From: JBCDCU01 sp039180865
GTDB lineage: Bacteria; Pseudomonadota; Alphaproteobacteria; Rhizobiales; JACESI01
Direction: 5' to 3'
Assembly: GCA_039180865.1 (NCBI GenBank)
Contig: JBCDCZ010000042.1
Coordinates: 1 to 21,152 of the forward strand
Length of the DNA: 21,152 nucleotides
Made by a program: the position numbers and the translations under genes. The notes under the pieces were generated by a model. It was not told the DNA's origin and searched no databases. It saw only the letters and a program-made list of their open reading frames with translations. How positions within the stretch are numbered: position 1 is the first letter of the stretch; each line of letters begins with the position of its first letter. Below are positions 8,801 to 16,879 of the stretch, in pieces.

Positions 8801-9068
8801 CGGCTGGTTAAAACTCGATGGGCTCAGCGACGAGGTGGCCCTCCGATCGGCAGTCGAAACGCCTAAGAAAGACGAACCGGCGTTCTTACCAGACGACCTT
8901 GGCGCGCTCGCACTTGAGCAGATCACCTCAATGATACGAGCTTACCGGAACCCCGATCAGGGCTACATGTCCCGCCCAAGAGTTGACTTTCAGTTCCGCC
9001 ATGAAGGCCCCTTCGATCATCTGGCGCGGGTCAAAGAATGGCTGGCTGCCGAAGAAGGCGAGGCGTGA
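5886..9068 (+). CDS. addB: Double-strand break repair protein AddB (alphaproteobacterial type)
   Basis: AddB is the partner of AddA in the RecBCD-like helicase-nuclease that resects double-strand ends and loads recombinase. The 1060-residue product has an inactivated helicase-like N-terminal region with YLPTRRAARLLAEHF but no Walker A motif, the LGGLDEGSWPRP segment typical of AddB, the family segment TRIETWVRDPYAIYCERIL, and a C-terminal RecB-type nuclease: H819 in GNLVHQAL, EADRID, and D926/K928 in VIDFKTG. The three C-terminal cysteines that help hold the iron-sulfur cluster in Bacillus AddB are absent; there is no Cys after the nuclease motif. The gene starts 5 bp after murU without a clear ribosome-binding site, which suggests translational coupling, and its stop shares one base with the addA start. 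Confidence 0.95.
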   Translation: MPLKSRAPAVYSIPPDLPFLATLAQKIINGTLLPEGFDTEDPLAFADLTIYLPTRRAARLLAEHFRDAAANDIVVLPRIKALGEVDPSEDVYPENDLAGDPAVTIPPAIEPLSRQIILTKLILAWGEAMGNHRSGTPLMVPASPADASYLAADLGDLMDRATSERVPWARLGDLVPDDYANYWQLTLDFLKIATENWPQILSVMGRIDAAERRDRLIAAEARRLEGRDLPVIAAGSTGTLPSTADFLTMIAHKPNGAVVLPGLDMSLEDDVFDAIGGPTKPDEAINSHPQYGMKRLLSEFIGIKRGDVGDLSLTERPLENRTRLMGDVMLPAPRTDLWGEAHRRLSDADLDLALADIALIEAETDTQEALAIACALRTFIETDRSTACLVTPDRSLARRVALELNRWGLSVDDSAGRPLAKTPPAVLAQLIAETVLSELDPVKLLALLKHPMAVFGMEPGEARRAARILDLAVLRAPRISGGSTALLERVRAFAGNTKGGTEDDKSSDLTNAEGQTSKRRLHPAIETFTSDDYDLALRFCEALKAVLTPLETLFERAEALPLSEFAEAHKAAFSAIVGKDQTATRQLFDHFDALASGSSRDLQITAFDYPPLFRALLSGTSVPETGQGDHRLLILGVLEARLLSPDLIVLGGLDEGSWPRPAETDAFMSRGMRAVMGLEAPERRIGLSAHDVVQSLGTKKVILSRARKRSGSPQVRSRWLQRLTAVIGKAREEALLERGSLYLDYAGALDQSKNENAKGAERPNPKPPVSARPNQLSVTRIETWVRDPYAIYCERILNMRPIDPLGAVPDFATRGNLVHQALDRFIAGWDGPFDETAKSQLLELGSNLFKSELKDFPEIRAAWWPRFQRLAQAFVAFEAGRDHEIIKRHTEVFARLAIPVDGLDFFLTAEADRIDERTDGTLSVIDFKTGDPPNPKQVKSGLAAQLALETAMIQAGAFDFLGHLSNRSVAELGWLKLDGLSDEVALRSAVETPKKDEPAFLPDDLGALALEQITSMIRAYRNPDQGYMSRPRVDFQFRHEGPFDHLARVKEWLAAEEGEA

Positions 9069-12000
9069 TGGACCTGGACGTAAAGAAACCTGTTCTCGCC
9101 ATCGATCCTGGAACAAAGCAGCGCCAGAAAACTGCATCGGACCCGGCGCTATCGGCTTGGGTCGGCGCGAATGCCGGATCAGGAAAAACATTCGTGCTTG
9201 CGCGGCGGGTTATCCGCCTCCTCCTGCAAGGCGCAGACCCTTCTCGGATCCTGTGTTTGACGTTCACGAAAGCTGCCGCGGCTGAAATGTCAGAGCGGGT
9301 TTTTAACGCCCTCTCGGAATGGACAACGCTTGATCATTCCTCCCTGTCGGCGACGCTGGAGGGCTATCTCTCACGACCGCCCCAAGCCCATGACATTGTT
9401 GAAGCGCGTCGACTGTTCGCCCGCGCCCTGGAGACGCCCGGGGGCCTTAAAATCCAGACGATCCACGCCTTTTGCGAACGGCTCCTGCACCAGTTTCCGG
9501 TGGAAGCGAATGTGGCAGGGCATTTTGAGGTCCTGGATGATAATGGAAAGGCCGAGCTTATCCATGAGGCGCGCGCAGAGACCCTTCTTGCCGGTGAACG
9601 AGAGCCTGAAAGCGAGCTTGCTCAGGTTCTGAATCTCGCACTCTCAACAAGCGGAGACATGGCGATTTCCAGCGCGCTCGATCAGATTCTTCTGCAACGA
9701 ACGAACATTTCGAAATGGATTGAGGCTAAAGGCGGTCTTCCGGGGGCGCTCCAAGATCTGACCCGATTTCTTGGCCTGAATGCAGATGAGACGGCGCCGT
9801 CACTCAAGGACCAGATCACCGCATCGCCTCATTTCACAAAGGACCATTTCGGTTTCCTCGCATCGGAATTCGAAGCAAGCTCGACGCGATATGAGAAACG
9901 CGCACCGCTTGCCAAACGTCTCTCAGGCTTATCCGATGAAGACGCTTTGCGGGAAGCGCACATAGAGTTCTTTTTAAAGAAAGACGGAACCGGGCTGTCG
10001 AAAGCGTTCTTTGCGCCGAAGAGCGTCTTTGCTTCAGATCCTAGCCTTGAAACCCGTATGCTGCGAGAACAGGACCGGTTGATCGACCTGCTCGATAAAG
10101 AGAAAGCTCTCAACGCAATCGAAGCCACAACAGCCCTTTTCACAATCGGCATGGCGATCACAGAGCGGTATGAGCGTAAGAAGCGCGACCGTGGTCTGAT
10201 GGATTTCGATGATCTTATCGAGAAAGCTGCAAGCCTTCTCGAACAACCGGATGCCGCAGCATGGGTTCATTACAAGCTTGATGGCGGCCTTGACCATATT
10301 CTTGTCGATGAAGCGCAGGATACCAGTCCGCGCCAATGGGATATTGTTCGTTACCTTGCCGACGAATTCTACGCAGGAAAGAGCGCGCGTGAGCTTCGTC
10401 GAACGCTTTTTGCCGTCGGGGACGAGAAACAGTCGATCTACTCGTTTCAAGGCGCTTCGCCTGAATGGTTTTCCCGTATGCGCCGCTACTTCGGAAAGGC
10501 TGCGGAAAATGCTGGCGAACCCTTCAAGAGCCTTCCCCTTTCCCTGTCTTTCCGTTCAACTGGAGATGTTCTTGGTGCCGTAGATTGTGTTTTCGAGACC
10601 GATAATCTGAATGCCCGTCTGACGGACGATGATTATACGCCCCATCAAGCAGCACGCCTGAACCAGTTGGGCATGGTCGAAATCTGGCCGATTTTCGGAG
10701 AACCCGAGACGCCGGAGCATGAAGGCGATTGGTGGCAACCCCTTGATCTCCTCTCCAATCAGTCTGCCAAGGTGCAATTGGCCGATGCTGTGGCAGTCAA
10801 AATCGCCAACCTTCTTGAAAATGGTGAGAGATTGGAGGGAACCGGTCGTAAGATCCGAGCCGGTGATATTCTCGTTCTTGCACGAAAACGCGGAGGTCAG
10901 GTCGATGCGATCAACCGGGCCCTGAAAGCGCGCGGTCTGCCGGTTGCCGGTTCAGACCGTTTGCAGCTGTCAGACTCCATCGCCATTCTCGATCTGTTGG
11001 CACTCGCGGATTTCGTTCTGCTTTCAGAGGATGATGTCGCACTTGCAGGCCTTTTGAAGAGTCCGCTCATAGGAATGAGTGAAGACGATCTCTTTACTTT
11101 AGCCCATGGCCGAAAGGGCACTTTGTGGCGGGCGCTTTACGAAAAGGCAATGAGCGGGACGATGCCATTTGTGGAAGCTTATGAGCGTCTTGAACGCTGG
11201 CGGTCGGAAGCCGACTTCACACCTCCCTTTGATTTCTTCCTCAACGCACTGGCACGCGACGGCGGGCGAAGCCGGTTTCTGGCACGCCTCGGCGCGGAAA
11301 CGGACGATGTCATCGACGCTTTCTTGAATGAAGTCCGCGCTTATGAAGATCGCCATATTCCAAGCCTGCAAGGTTTCGTCCATTGGTTCCGATCCGGGTC
11401 GACCACGATCAAACGCGACATGGAGGGTGCCGGTGAGGATATCCGGGTGATGACCGTTCACGGTTCAAAAGGCCTCGAAGCACCAATCGTATTTCTGGTG
11501 GATGGTGGGCGCCCCTATCACGCAAGCCATCAACCCGATCTCGTGGTTTTGTCCGAGAAAGGGCCACCATATCTCTGGAAAAGGAGAAAGGACGATGCGC
11601 CGCGTGCTCAAGCTGCAGCATTGGCGCGGGCCGAGGACGCTGCGCTTTCTGAGTATTACAGGCTTCTTTATGTGGCGATGACCCGCGCACGCGACCGGCT
11701 TTACGTTGCAGCGACCGGAAACAGCAAAGGCGAAGCGGACAGGAACGGCTGGTATTCCAAAATCTCGGATGCGCTTCTCGCGTCGCCTCATACGAAGGAG
11801 ATAAAGGACGCCACAGGAAATGCCATAGCGTGGCGGTTTCGGTCTTCAGATGCTGCGCCCGTGCCGCCACAAGAGATCGAAACATCAGTTCAGCCCCATC
11901 TAGAGATTCCGGCGTTCCTGTTTGAAAAAGCCGAACCTGCGCCCGAACCGGTTCGACGTCTTACGCCGTCAGAAAGCGAAATCGAAGACCTTCCGGAATT

Positions 12001-12553
12001 AAATGATGAAACCGGAGATCATAATCTTCCCGGCCTTGCCGCGACGGACCGGGGGGTTCTTATGCATACCCTTTTGGAACGACTGCCCGAGCTCAGCGAG
12101 GATCAAAGAAGAAGCGCTGCAGAACGGTATCTCAATGACCAAGCCCCCACTACTCTTGCCAAGACGAAAGACAGGATGATCGATGAGGTCATTAACATTC
12201 TGGAAAATCCGCGAACTGCCTCGATTTTTCAAGAAATCGGCAGTCGCGCGGAAGTCTCGATATCGGGACGTCTTGTGCTCAACGGGCAATCGGTGGACAT
12301 CAACGCGGTGATCGACAGGATGATCGTTTCCACCGACACCGTTCATATCGTCGACTTCAAGACGAACAGATCGGTCCCATCTCGCCTGAAGGACGTGCCT
12401 TCTGCTTACACTCGACAACTTGCAATTTATCGTGCGCTTGTGCGCAGTCTTTATCCGGATCATTCAGTGACCGCGTCGCTTCTTTGGACCCGAACCGCGG
12501 ACTTGATGACCCTTGATGATGCGGCGCTGGATGCTGCCATCTCAGCAATTTGA
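9068..12553 (+). CDS. addA: Double-strand break repair helicase-nuclease AddA
   Basis: AddA is the UvrD/Rep-type (SF1A) helicase and nuclease subunit of AddAB. All helicase motifs can be read in order: Walker A GANAGSGKT (33-41), TFTKAAAAEM, QTIHAFCERLLHQFP, Walker B LVDEAQDTSPRQW (D414), VGDEKQSIYSFQGA, LSLSFRST, MTVHGSKGLEAPIV and LYVAMTRARDRLYV. The C-terminal RecB-type nuclease has H1000 in VLMHTLL and D1096/K1098 in VDFKTN, so both AddA and AddB carry a full set of nuclease residues. I chose ATG 9068, which overlaps the addB stop (TGATG) and has a purine-rich AGAAGG just upstream; ATG 9038 in the same frame would lie wholly inside addB. The product is 1161 aa, normal for the family. Confidence 0.97.
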   Translation: MDLDVKKPVLAIDPGTKQRQKTASDPALSAWVGANAGSGKTFVLARRVIRLLLQGADPSRILCLTFTKAAAAEMSERVFNALSEWTTLDHSSLSATLEGYLSRPPQAHDIVEARRLFARALETPGGLKIQTIHAFCERLLHQFPVEANVAGHFEVLDDNGKAELIHEARAETLLAGEREPESELAQVLNLALSTSGDMAISSALDQILLQRTNISKWIEAKGGLPGALQDLTRFLGLNADETAPSLKDQITASPHFTKDHFGFLASEFEASSTRYEKRAPLAKRLSGLSDEDALREAHIEFFLKKDGTGLSKAFFAPKSVFASDPSLETRMLREQDRLIDLLDKEKALNAIEATTALFTIGMAITERYERKKRDRGLMDFDDLIEKAASLLEQPDAAAWVHYKLDGGLDHILVDEAQDTSPRQWDIVRYLADEFYAGKSARELRRTLFAVGDEKQSIYSFQGASPEWFSRMRRYFGKAAENAGEPFKSLPLSLSFRSTGDVLGAVDCVFETDNLNARLTDDDYTPHQAARLNQLGMVEIWPIFGEPETPEHEGDWWQPLDLLSNQSAKVQLADAVAVKIANLLENGERLEGTGRKIRAGDILVLARKRGGQVDAINRALKARGLPVAGSDRLQLSDSIAILDLLALADFVLLSEDDVALAGLLKSPLIGMSEDDLFTLAHGRKGTLWRALYEKAMSGTMPFVEAYERLERWRSEADFTPPFDFFLNALARDGGRSRFLARLGAETDDVIDAFLNEVRAYEDRHIPSLQGFVHWFRSGSTTIKRDMEGAGEDIRVMTVHGSKGLEAPIVFLVDGGRPYHASHQPDLVVLSEKGPPYLWKRRKDDAPRAQAAALARAEDAALSEYYRLLYVAMTRARDRLYVAATGNSKGEADRNGWYSKISDALLASPHTKEIKDATGNAIAWRFRSSDAAPVPPQEIETSVQPHLEIPAFLFEKAEPAPEPVRRLTPSESEIEDLPELNDETGDHNLPGLAATDRGVLMHTLLERLPELSEDQRRSAAERYLNDQAPTTLAKTKDRMIDEVINILENPRTASIFQEIGSRAEVSISGRLVLNGQSVDINAVIDRMIVSTDTVHIVDFKTNRSVPSRLKDVPSAYTRQLAIYRALVRSLYPDHSVTASLLWTRTADLMTLDDAALDAAISAI

Positions 12554-12555
12554 GC

Positions 12556-12597
12556 AAAGAGGTTTTCAACAGGGCTTGCTTTGCGAAACGCCTCTTT
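12556..12597 (+). terminator. Possible terminator after addA
   Basis: AAAGAGG at 12556-12562 and CCTCTTT at 12591-12597 form a perfect 7-bp stem three bases after the addA stop. The loop is long (28 nt, with some internal pairing) and the downstream tract is only CTTGTAATTT, so this may be weak or partial. Confidence 0.35.
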
Positions 12598-12658
12598 CTT
12601 GTAATTTGGACAATCGCGCTTAAGTTAACGGACCGAACGATGCCAAATGCGTATCGAT

Positions 12659-12698
12659 CCCGAACCCTCCTGCCGCCACTGCCCCGTTCGGGCGTTTT
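12659..12698 (+). promoter_or_regulatory. Inverted repeat in the trxA leader
   Basis: CCCGAAC at 12659-12665 and GTTCGGG at 12686-12692 form a perfect 7-bp stem with a 20-nt loop, followed by CG and four T at 12695-12698. It could be a leader hairpin, an attenuator or a weak terminator ahead of trxA. The function is unknown. The rest of the 172-bp addA-trxA gap shows no convincing -35/-10 pair. Confidence 0.35.
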
Positions 12699-12725
12699 CC
12701 GGCAACCGACCAAAGGAACATGAGA

Positions 12726-13046
12726 ATGGCAACACAAGCTGTTTCCGACCAGACCTTCGAACAGGATGTCATCAAATCCGACACACCGGTCGTGGTGGAT
12801 TTCTGGGCCGAGTGGTGTGGCCCCTGCAAAATGATCGGTCCATCACTGGAAGAAATTTCCGATGAGATGGGCGAGAAAGTCAAAATCGTCAAACTGAACA
12901 TCGACGATAACAATGAGACCGCCATCAAATACGGCGTTCGGTCAATCCCGACGCTCATTCTTTTCAAAGATGGCGAGCCTGCCTCGATGAAAGTTGGAGC
13001 CGCTCCGAAGAGCGATCTTGCCAAGTGGATTTCAGAATCCGCCTGA
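12726..13046 (+). CDS. trxA: Thioredoxin TrxA
   Basis: This is a general cytoplasmic disulfide reductant of 106 residues, the usual thioredoxin size. The active site is WCGPCK with C31 and C34, preceded by VVVDFWAEW, and the conserved cis-proline is P75 in IPT. I chose ATG 12726 over the in-frame ATG 12720 because AAGGA at 12713-12717 is 8 bp from the former but only 2 bp from the latter. It follows addA on the same strand but with a 172-bp gap containing two inverted repeats, so it may have its own promoter. A strong hairpin follows the gene. Confidence 0.97.
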   Translation: MATQAVSDQTFEQDVIKSDTPVVVDFWAEWCGPCKMIGPSLEEISDEMGEKVKIVKLNIDDNNETAIKYGVRSIPTLILFKDGEPASMKVGAAPKSDLAKWISESA

Positions 13047-13074
13047 CGTTCAGTCAAAAGGTATATTTTGAAAG

Positions 13075-13099
13075 AGCCGGGCCAACGCCCGGCTTTCTC
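13075..13099. terminator. Probable bidirectional terminator between trxA and the convergent membrane-protein gene
   Basis: AGCCGGGC (13075-13082) and GCCCGGCT (13087-13094) form a perfect 8-bp stem with a CAAC loop, 28 bp after the trxA stop and about 20 bp beyond the end of the convergent gene. The T tract is short on both sides (TTTC on +, CTTTC on -), but position and symmetry fit a shared terminator. Confidence 0.7.
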
Positions 13100-13115
13100 G
13101 GTTTCGGCGCGCCAT

Positions 13116-13484
13116 TTAAGCCGCGACGAGTTCCTTTTCCGGTTTATGCAGGCTTGTGACGAGAAGAACAGCCAATCCATTGGCAAGATAATAGATCAAA
13201 TCGAGACCAGCGAAACCCAAAGCGAATGGCATGGCGACAAAGACGAGGCCAACGAGGCGATCAACCGCAAGATGGACGCTGTAAGGCAGAACCTTGAAGA
13301 CCCCAAGGTGGTGGTCAGTCAGAATGGTAAGGATAAAGGCCGCAATACCGGTCGCGACTGATAACCAGAGCGCAACTGGGTTCGAACCACCGAGGCCAAG
13401 CAGGAATGGCATTGCCATCAAGCTGAATGCGACGGGATAGTCGAGGTACGCGTGAATTGTCTTTGAAACAAATCGGATAGTCAT
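13116..13484 (-). CDS. Small four-helix membrane protein with internal duplication (SPW-repeat-like)
   Basis: The function is unknown. The 122-residue product is very hydrophobic, with about four membrane helices arranged as two similar halves. Each half contains an AMPF-x-LG motif (AMPFLLGLGG at 24-33, AMPFALGFAG at 84-93) followed by a second hydrophobic stretch. This layout resembles SPW-repeat membrane proteins, though the Ser-Pro-Trp signature itself is replaced by Met-Pro-Phe. The charged C-terminus ends KPEKELVAA. I chose the ATG at 13484 because AGGA at 13491-13494 is 6 bp upstream; an in-frame start 13 codons earlier is possible. It lies 148 bp downstream of the AraC-type regulator on the same strand and may be its target, but that is a guess from position. 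Confidence 0.75.
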   Translation of the reverse strand: MTIRFVSKTIHAYLDYPVAFSLMAMPFLLGLGGSNPVALWLSVATGIAAFILTILTDHHLGVFKVLPYSVHLAVDRLVGLVFVAMPFALGFAGLDLIYYLANGLAVLLVTSLHKPEKELVAA

Positions 13485-13632
13485 GGGAGATCCTTTCCGG
13501 AGGCGTTCACCATTTGGCGACACACCTCACATAACCGGCAGCTCCATTGCCAGCCGGTGGCCTCCATTTAGGTATCGTCAGGCCGTTTCCCTTTGTCCGC
13601 CCGTTCAGGACTCATGCGCGATCGTTCAATTC

Positions 13633-14580
13633 TCAGCGTATTGCATTTGTATCGCGTCGAAACTGAGCAGGCGTTAATCCGCATTCTTTCTTGAAAGCTT
13701 TTGCAAAGGCGGCGTCCGATGCGTAGCCAACAGACGCAGCCACTGCGGCAAGATTGGCGTTATGCTCCTTGAGTTCATTCTTCGCAAGCTGCATACGCCA
13801 GGCCGTCAGATACTGCATGGGTGTGAGTTCCAGCTTTTTTACAAAGAGCTGTGCGAACCCTGTGCGGGACAGACCTGCAATTCGGGCCAGGCGGTCAACG
13901 GTCCAGTGCTCGGCAGGCGCTTTGTGAAAGGCAGAAAGGGCGCGGGTGAGTTGCGGGTCGGCAAATGCGGACAGCCCCGCGGCGTCAGCGCTGCTGGTCT
14001 CTAGAAACGTCCGCAATGCCTGAGTGAAGATCACCTCAGACATTTTGAGGGCAATCAGATCACCACCGATTTTTCGACCGCCTGCTTCGTCACCGATTAA
14101 TCGCAGGCTCGCCTCCATCCATTTACCAGCCGTCTGTCCATAATCACGAATGAGAATATACGGGGGCAAGCGATCGAAAATGATGTGCCTGGACCCTGCC
14201 GCAAAAGAGAAATGGCCGCAGATCAATTGGGTGTCACAGTCATCGTCTTCACTTCCGTAGACGAGAACACCTGACCCGCCATACCCACTCTTCTCAAGTA
14301 TCTCATCAAGCTCAAGCACAGGTGGAGACGGTTGCTGGCATGTTAACAGACAATGGCTCGCTCCGTGTGGGATGATCACAAGATCGCCCTCGGCGAGGCG
14401 CAATGACTCACCGGTGGTTGAGACCTTGACCATACACTCGCCCCGATGCGCCAAATGAAACCGGGCAACATTCTCGAATTCAGGCACTTCCACGCCCCAG
14501 GCACCACTGAAAGATGTCCGAAAGTAGAGCGTTCCGCGCAAGGAGAACCGGGTCAGGATATCGCTGAGGAGGTCGAGCAT
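13633..14580 (-). CDS. AraC-family transcriptional regulator with cupin-like N-terminal domain
   Basis: This is a DNA-binding regulator of 315 residues. The N-terminal half looks like a cupin-type sensor domain of the kind often found in AraC regulators (EGDLVIIPHGASH at 64-76). The C-terminal half carries two helix-turn-helix motifs of the AraC/XylS domain at about 226-310, with VDRLARIAGLSRTGFAQLF and the second recognition segment VAASVGYASDAAFAKAFKK, ending GLTPAQFRR. The effector is unknown. No clear Shine-Dalgarno precedes the ATG at 14580, and no upstream in-frame start was seen. It lies between flhA and the small membrane-protein gene on the same strand, 94 bp from flhA. Nothing suggests a flagellar role. 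Confidence 0.9.
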   Translation of the reverse strand: MLDLLSDILTRFSLRGTLYFRTSFSGAWGVEVPEFENVARFHLAHRGECMVKVSTTGESLRLAEGDLVIIPHGASHCLLTCQQPSPPVLELDEILEKSGYGGSGVLVYGSEDDDCDTQLICGHFSFAAGSRHIIFDRLPPYILIRDYGQTAGKWMEASLRLIGDEAGGRKIGGDLIALKMSEVIFTQALRTFLETSSADAAGLSAFADPQLTRALSAFHKAPAEHWTVDRLARIAGLSRTGFAQLFVKKLELTPMQYLTAWRMQLAKNELKEHNANLAAVAASVGYASDAAFAKAFKKECGLTPAQFRRDTNAIR

Positions 14581-14674
14581 GGCCGTTTTGTCGCATTATT
14601 GGCCGAGGGCGTCTACGAACACGGACGATCGCGCATAAATTTCGAACGCTCGCCTATTCCTTTGTGACCGGTTT

Positions 14675-16852
14675 TTAGATCGTTCCAACGGTCTTCAGTT
14701 TGGCTCGAGGATGCACTTCCGCCTGTGACATGATCGCGGTTTGCGGACGGAATCGGTCGACAATGGCCCGAACATGATGGCGAATGCCTGGGCTTGCGAG
14801 AAGGACTGGAACCTCGCCCATCCGGGCTGCCTCTTCGAAACCGTCGCGGACTGCCGTGACGAATTCCTGTATTTTGCTCGGCGCAATCGCCAGTTGTTTA
14901 TCGTCTCCCTCGCCGACCAGAGCCTCGTTGAAAGCAACCTCCCAAGCGGGTGAGAGCGTTACCATGGGCAGATAGCCATTCGGTGACGTGTGCTGCGCAG
15001 TGATCTGGCGGGCAAGACGAGAGCGCACATGTTCAACCAGTCCGGTGGTTGAATGGATCGCTCCGGCGGCCTCCGCAATCGCTTCCAGAATACCGGGCAG
15101 ATCCCGGATCGAGACGCGCTCAGCAAGCAAGCCTTGAAGAATTCTCTGGATGCCGCTCACAGAGATCTGACCCGGGACGATGTCATCAACGAGTTTCGCC
15201 TGATGATCGGAGAGCTCACTCAGGAGGTCCTGAACATTGGAATAGGAAAGCAATTCGGCGACATTCGCTTTCATCACCTCAGAAAGGTGGGTCGAAATTA
15301 CGGTCGCAGGATCAACAACCGTGTAGCCATAGCTGTCTGCTTCCGTCCGCCGGTCGGTATCAATCCACGTCGCGGGCAAACCAAAAGTCGGTTCGGTCGT
15401 CGTATGCCCCGGGATTGCGACCTTCTGACCGCTCGGGTTCATGACCATCAGCTTGTCGGGATAGACTTCGCCATTGCCTGCGAAAACTTCCTTCACCTTG
15501 ATCGTATAGTGGTTTGGCGGACTTTGCAGATTGTCGAGAAGACGTACCGACGGCATGACGAAGCCAAGATCATTTGCGAGCTGACGGCGCAGTGCCTTGA
15601 TCTGTTCGGTGAGCCGTTCTGCACCCTCGCTTTCATTGATCAGCGAGAGAAGACCATATCCGACTTCGATCCTCAGTTCGTCCATTTTGAGGGACTCGCG
15701 AATGTCGGGTTCTTTGGGTGCCGCCGCTTCCTGTTCACGAACGGCAACCTCCATCTGTTTGGTCTCTTCCTCTTCAACCTGGCCTTTCTTGAAGCCAAGC
15801 CAGGCGAGATAGGCTGAGCCTGCGGAAAGGGTGAGAAAGATAAGGGTCGGCATGCCCGGCAGGAACGACATGATTGCCATCACGAAAGCCGACATGCCGA
15901 AGGCTTTCGGATAATTGGTAAACTGGGTTACGACCGCCTGATCGGCGGCGCCGCGGACACCGGCTTTCGAGACCAGAAGACCCGCTGCCGTCGAAACGAT
16001 CAAAGCAGGAATCTGGCTTACCAGACCGTCTCCAATCGTCAGCAGAGTGTATGTGCGGCCCGCCTCCGCGAATGTCAGATCCTGCTGCATCATTCCGATC
16101 ACGATACCGCCGACGATATTGATGAAAGTAATCAGGAGGCCCGCAATGGCATCACCGCGCACAAACTTTGAAGCACCGTCCATAGCACCGAAGAACGAAC
16201 TTTCATCTTCCAGCGTTTTGCGCCTCTCACGCGCTTCCTGTTCCGTAATGAGACCGGCTGATAAATCAGCATCGATCGCCATCTGTTTGCCCGGCATCGC
16301 ATCAAGGGTGAAGCGTGCCGCAACCTCTGCGATACGGCCGGAACCTTTTGTGATGACGATAAAGTTCACGATCACCAGGATCGCAAAGACGATCAGCCCG
16401 ATGACGAAATTGCCCCGCGATACAAAATCACCAAAAGCTTCGATCACATTGCCGGCTGCAGCCGGGCCCTCATGCCCATTTTCAAGGATCAGACGGGTGG
16501 ATGCGAGATTGAGAGCGAGCCGCAACATTGTGGCGATCAACAGGATCGTCGGAAAGGACGAAAACTCAAGCGGGCTGTGAATGAAAAGTGCAGTCATGAG
16601 CACCATCACAGCGAAGATGATCGAGACCGCCAAAAAGAAGTCGAGCACTATAGGCGGGAGCGGCATGATCAACATCACCAAAATGGTGATGACGCCCAGC
16701 GCCATAGCGAGATCGCCCTGTTTCGACATCTCGCCGAAGCCGAAAAATGACAGTCCTCCGAGGAATGATCCTCGGCCCGCCTTCGCGCCGACGGGACCGT
16801 CCCCGGCCGCTGTTTTCGCTGCTGCTTCTGGAACCGCGCTGGTATCCGCCAT
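14675..16852 (-). CDS. flhA: Flagellar biosynthesis protein FlhA (type III export gate)
   Basis: FlhA forms the nonameric inner-membrane export gate of the flagellar type III secretion apparatus; its cytoplasmic ring docks chaperone-substrate complexes. The 725-residue product has a short variable N-terminus, a membrane domain of about eight helices (about 48-355), the FHIPEP family signature around RFTLDAMPGKQMAID (core about 173-196) in a cytoplasmic loop, and a large cytoplasmic domain (about 365-725). I chose ATG 16852, with GGAG 6 bp upstream; an in-frame GTG at 16867 lacks a ribosome-binding site. The start is preceded by a perfect hairpin and a CtrA-like box, suggesting cell-cycle control. 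flhA is read in the same direction as fliG-flbD but is separated from them by a + strand sco1. Confidence 0.97.
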   Translation of the reverse strand: MADTSAVPEAAAKTAAGDGPVGAKAGRGSFLGGLSFFGFGEMSKQGDLAMALGVITILVMLIMPLPPIVLDFFLAVSIIFAVMVLMTALFIHSPLEFSSFPTILLIATMLRLALNLASTRLILENGHEGPAAAGNVIEAFGDFVSRGNFVIGLIVFAILVIVNFIVITKGSGRIAEVAARFTLDAMPGKQMAIDADLSAGLITEQEARERRKTLEDESSFFGAMDGASKFVRGDAIAGLLITFINIVGGIVIGMMQQDLTFAEAGRTYTLLTIGDGLVSQIPALIVSTAAGLLVSKAGVRGAADQAVVTQFTNYPKAFGMSAFVMAIMSFLPGMPTLIFLTLSAGSAYLAWLGFKKGQVEEEETKQMEVAVREQEAAAPKEPDIRESLKMDELRIEVGYGLLSLINESEGAERLTEQIKALRRQLANDLGFVMPSVRLLDNLQSPPNHYTIKVKEVFAGNGEVYPDKLMVMNPSGQKVAIPGHTTTEPTFGLPATWIDTDRRTEADSYGYTVVDPATVISTHLSEVMKANVAELLSYSNVQDLLSELSDHQAKLVDDIVPGQISVSGIQRILQGLLAERVSIRDLPGILEAIAEAAGAIHSTTGLVEHVRSRLARQITAQHTSPNGYLPMVTLSPAWEVAFNEALVGEGDDKQLAIAPSKIQEFVTAVRDGFEEAARMGEVPVLLASPGIRHHVRAIVDRFRPQTAIMSQAEVHPRAKLKTVGTI

Positions 16853-16879
16853 CCGGTGCTCCGCCACCCATCAGGAACA

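Noticed and set aside
9038..9067. Upstream in-frame ATG for addA
   Set aside because: It would put ten extra non-conserved residues inside addB; ATG 9068 has the ribosome-binding site and the typical stop-start overlap.
12620..12629. TTAAGTTAAC between addA and trxA as a CtrA site
   Set aside because: The two TTAA halves are one base apart rather than seven.
13534..13558. ACCGGC/GCCGGT inverted repeat upstream of the small membrane-protein gene
   Set aside because: Only 6 bp with a 13-nt loop and no T tract; could be a chance repeat in GC-rich DNA.
15053..15817. A 254-codon open frame on the + strand inside flhA
   Set aside because: Antisense to conserved FlhA sequence with no domain of its own.
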